From: Parvibaculum sp.
GTDB lineage: Bacteria > Pseudomonadota > Alphaproteobacteria > Parvibaculales > Parvibaculaceae
Direction: 5' to 3'
NCBI GenBank assembly: GCA_020062605.1
Contig: JAGUWA010000432.1
Span: 1 to 7,709, forward strand
DNA length: 7,709 bases
Each line of letters starts with the position of its first letter. Within the stretch, counting starts at the first letter, position 1. The position numbers and the translations under genes were made by a program. Under the pieces are notes generated by a model. It was not told where the DNA came from, searched no databases, and was given only the letters and a program-made list of their open reading frames with translations. This document shows, piece by piece, positions 5,939 through 7,709 of this stretch.

Positions 5939-5984
5939 TCGATAATTTACATGTTATCGATGTTAACATTTAAGTCAACCTTAA
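5939..5984. promoter_or_regulatory. Cluster of palindromes, likely TetR operator
   Basis: Three dyads lie end to end in an AT-rich patch that stands out from its surroundings. They are TCGATAA-N8-TTATCGA (5939-5960), the perfect 10-bp palindrome ATGTTAACAT (5960-5969), and TTAAG-N5-CTTAA (5970-5984). ATGTTA also recurs at 5951-5956 and 5960-5965, so there is a 9-bp-period direct repeat. They cover the predicted -35 and -10 of the TetR gene, the usual position for an autorepressor site. Which dyad is the real operator cannot be settled by reading alone. Confidence 0.6.
5951..5978 (-). promoter_or_regulatory. Predicted promoter of the TetR gene
   Basis: On the minus strand TTGACT (-35, 5973-5978; five of six consensus bases) is followed after 16 nt by TAACAT (-10, 5951-5956; four of six). 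The spacer contains the ATGTTAACAT palindrome, so a bound repressor would block polymerase directly. The start codon at 5906 would lie about 38 nt downstream of the predicted transcription start. Confidence 0.5.
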
Positions 5985-6074
5985 TATGAGAACGCTCCGT
6001 GAACGGACGAAATCGTTTTGCCTCAGAAATGAAAGAACCCGAAATGACGGACGGGCGAATTAATCAGCCAAAAA
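5985..6074. other. Gap between the decarboxylase stop and the TetR promoter
   Basis: No gene and no convincing intrinsic terminator for the minus-strand decarboxylase transcript is seen here. A small TCCG-TGAA-CGGA inverted repeat (5996-6007) has only four pairs and no U-run after it. Read-through into the TetR gene is therefore possible, or termination is Rho-dependent. Confidence 0.3.
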
Positions 6075-7223
6075 TCAGGAGGCGAAAACCTCGTGCATCC
6101 CGTCGATGCGCACGACCGTGTCGGTTATGAAACCGTTAAATCCAGTCTGCATCCCGATCGAGTAAGCACCCATCAATCCGAACTCGATCCAGTCGCCCTC
6201 GCGGATATTTTCCGGAAGATCGAAAGGCAGCTTCAGCACATCGAGGCTGTCGCATGTCGGGCCGAACAGGCGGAACGGGCGCAGCGGTCCCTCCACCGGC
6301 CCGTCCCGGCGCAACGCCCGCACCGGCGGATCGAGGTCGCCGTCGCGGATTTCGGAAAGGCATCCATAGATGCCGTCATTGATGTAGAGATCGTCGCCTT
6401 TGCGCAGATGCACCTGCGTCAGCACCGAGCATCCCTCGGCGACCAGCGCACGCCCCGGTTCGCCCAGCAGCGGAACGCCGATGCCCAGCTTCTCCTTCGC
6501 ATCCGAAATCGCATTGAAATAACTTTGAAGCGGCGGCACGTCGCCCTTGTAGCTTGCGGGAAACCCGCCGCCCACATCGAGATATTCGAGCGGAACGCCC
6601 GCCTCGTCGGCGACCTTCTTCGCCATCTCCATCGCCACCCGAAAGGCCGCCGGATCGAGACACTGGCTGCCGACATGAAAGGCGAGCGCCGTCCGGCAGC
6701 CCAAGGCATTCGCGCGCTTCAGCAGAGCCACGGCAACGTCCGGCGTCGCACCGAACTTCGCCGAAAGGTCGTAGATGGCCTTTCCCTTCGGCGTCGCGAT
6801 CCGGACTTCGACGGTGATGTCGGTCCCCGCGATCGAGACGACCTTCTCCAGTTCGTCCGGATGATCGACGACATAGTCCTTGATGCCATAGACATCCGCC
6901 GCCGCCTCCAGCGCGCCGCGCCCCTTCACCGGGTGGTTGAAGTAGCAATGCACATCGGAAAGCTGCTCCGTCACCTTCGCGATCTCGGAAATCGATGCCG
7001 TATCGAAATGCTGCACGCCGCCTTCCGTCAGCGCCCTCAACACGAAAGCATGAGGGTTGCATTTGACGGCATAGAGAACGGTGCCCGGAAAGCCTTCCAC
7101 GAAGGCCTTCGCCCGCGCGCGCAGCACATCGGGAAAGACGCAGAACACCGGATAGGAAGGATCGAGCCGCTGGATCACATCCAGGACCGAGGCGAAACGC
7201 AACTGGCGGGAGCTGTTGGTCAT
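6075..7223 (-). CDS. PLP-dependent fold-III amino-acid decarboxylase (ornithine/lysine decarboxylase-like)
   Basis: Predicted cytosolic decarboxylase of the eukaryotic-type ornithine decarboxylase family, which makes putrescine (or cadaverine) from a basic amino acid. It has 382 residues, full length. The PLP Schiff-base lysine is K54 in YAVKCNP. Other expected residues are all present: D74 in FDTAS, R141 in VEVRIAT, H183 and S186 in HVGSQC, the glycine loop DVGGGFPASY (216-225), E255 and R258 in GEPGRAL, D283 in INDGIYG, C324-D325 in FGPTCDSLD, and Y354 in GAYS. The CYFNHPVKGRGALEAA segment (93-108) places it in a proteobacterial subgroup often annotated only as 'type III PLP-dependent enzyme', so ornithine is likely but not certain. 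Its ATG overlaps the stop of the upstream dehydrogenase gene (ATGA), and its ribosome binding site would lie inside that gene. Diaminopimelate decarboxylase is less likely because the CDSLD pattern and length fit ornithine/lysine enzymes. Confidence 0.9.
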   Translation of the reverse strand: MTNSSRQLRFASVLDVIQRLDPSYPVFCVFPDVLRARAKAFVEGFPGTVLYAVKCNPHAFVLRALTEGGVQHFDTASISEIAKVTEQLSDVHCYFNHPVKGRGALEAAADVYGIKDYVVDHPDELEKVVSIAGTDITVEVRIATPKGKAIYDLSAKFGATPDVAVALLKRANALGCRTALAFHVGSQCLDPAAFRVAMEMAKKVADEAGVPLEYLDVGGGFPASYKGDVPPLQSYFNAISDAKEKLGIGVPLLGEPGRALVAEGCSVLTQVHLRKGDDLYINDGIYGCLSEIRDGDLDPPVRALRRDGPVEGPLRPFRLFGPTCDSLDVLKLPFDLPENIREGDWIEFGLMGAYSIGMQTGFNGFITDTVVRIDGMHEVFAS

Positions 7224-7709
7224 GCCTTGTTCAATCGAAAAATCAGGCTCGACGTATCCCAGCGTTTGCCACCCATCGCCTGCACCTCCGAATAAAACTG
7301 ATCGACAAGCGCCGTCACCGGAAGATGCGCTCCGTTTCGCCGCGCCTCGTCGAGGCAGATCGCGAGGTCCTTGCGCATCCAGTCCACAGCAAAGCCGAAA
7401 TCGAACTTGCCCTCTATCATCGTCTTGTAACGGTTTTCCATCTGCCAGCTCTGCGCCGCCCCTTTCGAGATCGTCTCGATCACGGCTTCGGCGTCGAGCC
7501 CCGCCTGCTTCGCGAAGTGAAGCCCCTCGGCGAGCCCCTCCACCAACCCGGCAATGCAGATCTGGTTCACCATCTTTGTGAGCTGTCCGGCACCTGAAGG
7601 TCCGATAAGCCGCGCCATCCGCGCAAAGGCATCGATGACGGGTGCGGCTCTCTCGAAAGCCGCCGCCTCGCCGCCCGCCATTACCGTCAGCACGCCGTTT
7701 TCCGCCCCC
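7220..7709 (-). CDS. Beta-hydroxyacid dehydrogenase (3-hydroxyisobutyrate dehydrogenase-like), C-terminal part
   Basis: The 5' end is off the right edge; 162 residues remain. GAENGVLTVMAGG at the edge aligns with residues 127-139 of the MmsB protein in this window. The catalytic lysine (visible residue 45, in GAGQLTKMVNQICIAG) then falls exactly at MmsB K171, with no gap. A late WMRKDLAI block matches MmsB's KDLRLA. The Rossmann NAD(P) domain and the DAPVSGG loop must lie outside the window. Where MmsB has K-V-C-N-N, this protein has K-M-V-N-Q. The N-Q form is what I recall for tartronate-semialdehyde reductases and related enzymes, so it is unlikely to be a second true 3-hydroxyisobutyrate dehydrogenase; its substrate is unknown. 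The stop codon overlaps the decarboxylase start (ATGA at 7220-7223), so the two genes form a coupled operon. Confidence 0.88.
   Translation of the reverse strand, partial: GAENGVLTVMAGGEAAAFERAAPVIDAFARMARLIGPSGAGQLTKMVNQICIAGLVEGLAEGLHFAKQAGLDAEAVIETISKGAAQSWQMENRYKTMIEGKFDFGFAVDWMRKDLAICLDEARRNGAHLPVTALVDQFYSEVQAMGGKRWDTSSLIFRLNKA

Noticed and set aside
5996..6007. Small hairpin TCCG-TGAA-CGGA as a terminator for the decarboxylase gene.
   Set aside because: Only four pairs and no following U-run on the minus strand.
6093..7295. A 400-codon plus-strand open frame antisense to the decarboxylase, longer than the real gene.
   Set aside because: Arg/His-rich translation with no motif; the opposite strand encodes a decarboxylase with every expected catalytic residue.
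6075..7709. Interpretation as a carboxynorspermidine dehydrogenase/decarboxylase polyamine pair.
   Set aside because: The dehydrogenase is of the beta-hydroxyacid family, not saccharopine-dehydrogenase-like, and the decarboxylase has the ornithine/lysine-type CDSLD motif.

Overview
The window is GC-rich, densely coded chromosomal DNA that reads as an alphaproteobacterium, probably of the Hyphomicrobiales or a close relative. This rests on three things: a MarR-family regulator matching the rhizobial/Liberibacter LdtR type, a HemB of the aspartate-rich (non-zinc) type, and a valine-degradation gene set with typical alphaproteobacterial signatures. Species cannot be named from the sequence alone. 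I see no rRNA, tRNA, CRISPR array, insertion sequence or phage gene.

Layout, left to right. All genes are on the minus strand except hemB. (1) 1-235: the N-terminus of an exported protein, running off the left edge. (2) 236-528: a non-coding stretch with a good hairpin terminator (475-506) for the regulator upstream of it. (3) 529-1041: an LdtR-type MarR regulator, with a 9-bp inverted-repeat pair in its promoter region. (4) 1179-4268: a tight three-gene valine/isobutyryl-CoA operon: isobutyryl-CoA dehydrogenase, then 3-hydroxyisobutyryl-CoA hydrolase, then 3-hydroxyisobutyrate dehydrogenase. Gaps are 3 and 15 nt, and a strong sigma70-like promoter lies at 4311-4339. (5) 4443-5447 (+): hemB, divergent from the valine operon and sharing a 174-bp intergenic region that carries a 9-bp-arm dyad. 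(6) 5448-5906: a short TetR-family repressor converging on hemB with no gap at all; its promoter is packed with palindromes. (7) 6075-7709: a PLP fold-III (ornithine/lysine-type) decarboxylase, translationally coupled by an ATGA overlap to a beta-hydroxyacid dehydrogenase that runs off the right edge.

How the genes work together. The valine genes perform three steps of the branch isobutyryl-CoA -> methacrylyl-CoA -> 3-hydroxyisobutyryl-CoA -> 3-hydroxyisobutyrate -> methylmalonate semialdehyde. The hydratase and the semialdehyde dehydrogenase (MmsA) are not here and must lie elsewhere. HemB makes porphobilinogen for haem and related tetrapyrroles. The LdtR-type regulator followed by an exported protein resembles the LdtR/LdtP cell-wall pair. 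The dehydrogenase-decarboxylase pair at the right edge is the least conventional arrangement in the window and has no assigned joint function.

Most of the window is ordinary metabolism. The parts most worth a second look are the coupled dehydrogenase/decarboxylase pair, the apparently shortened TetR with its dense operator, and the dyads upstream of the LdtR-type regulator and between the valine operon and hemB.
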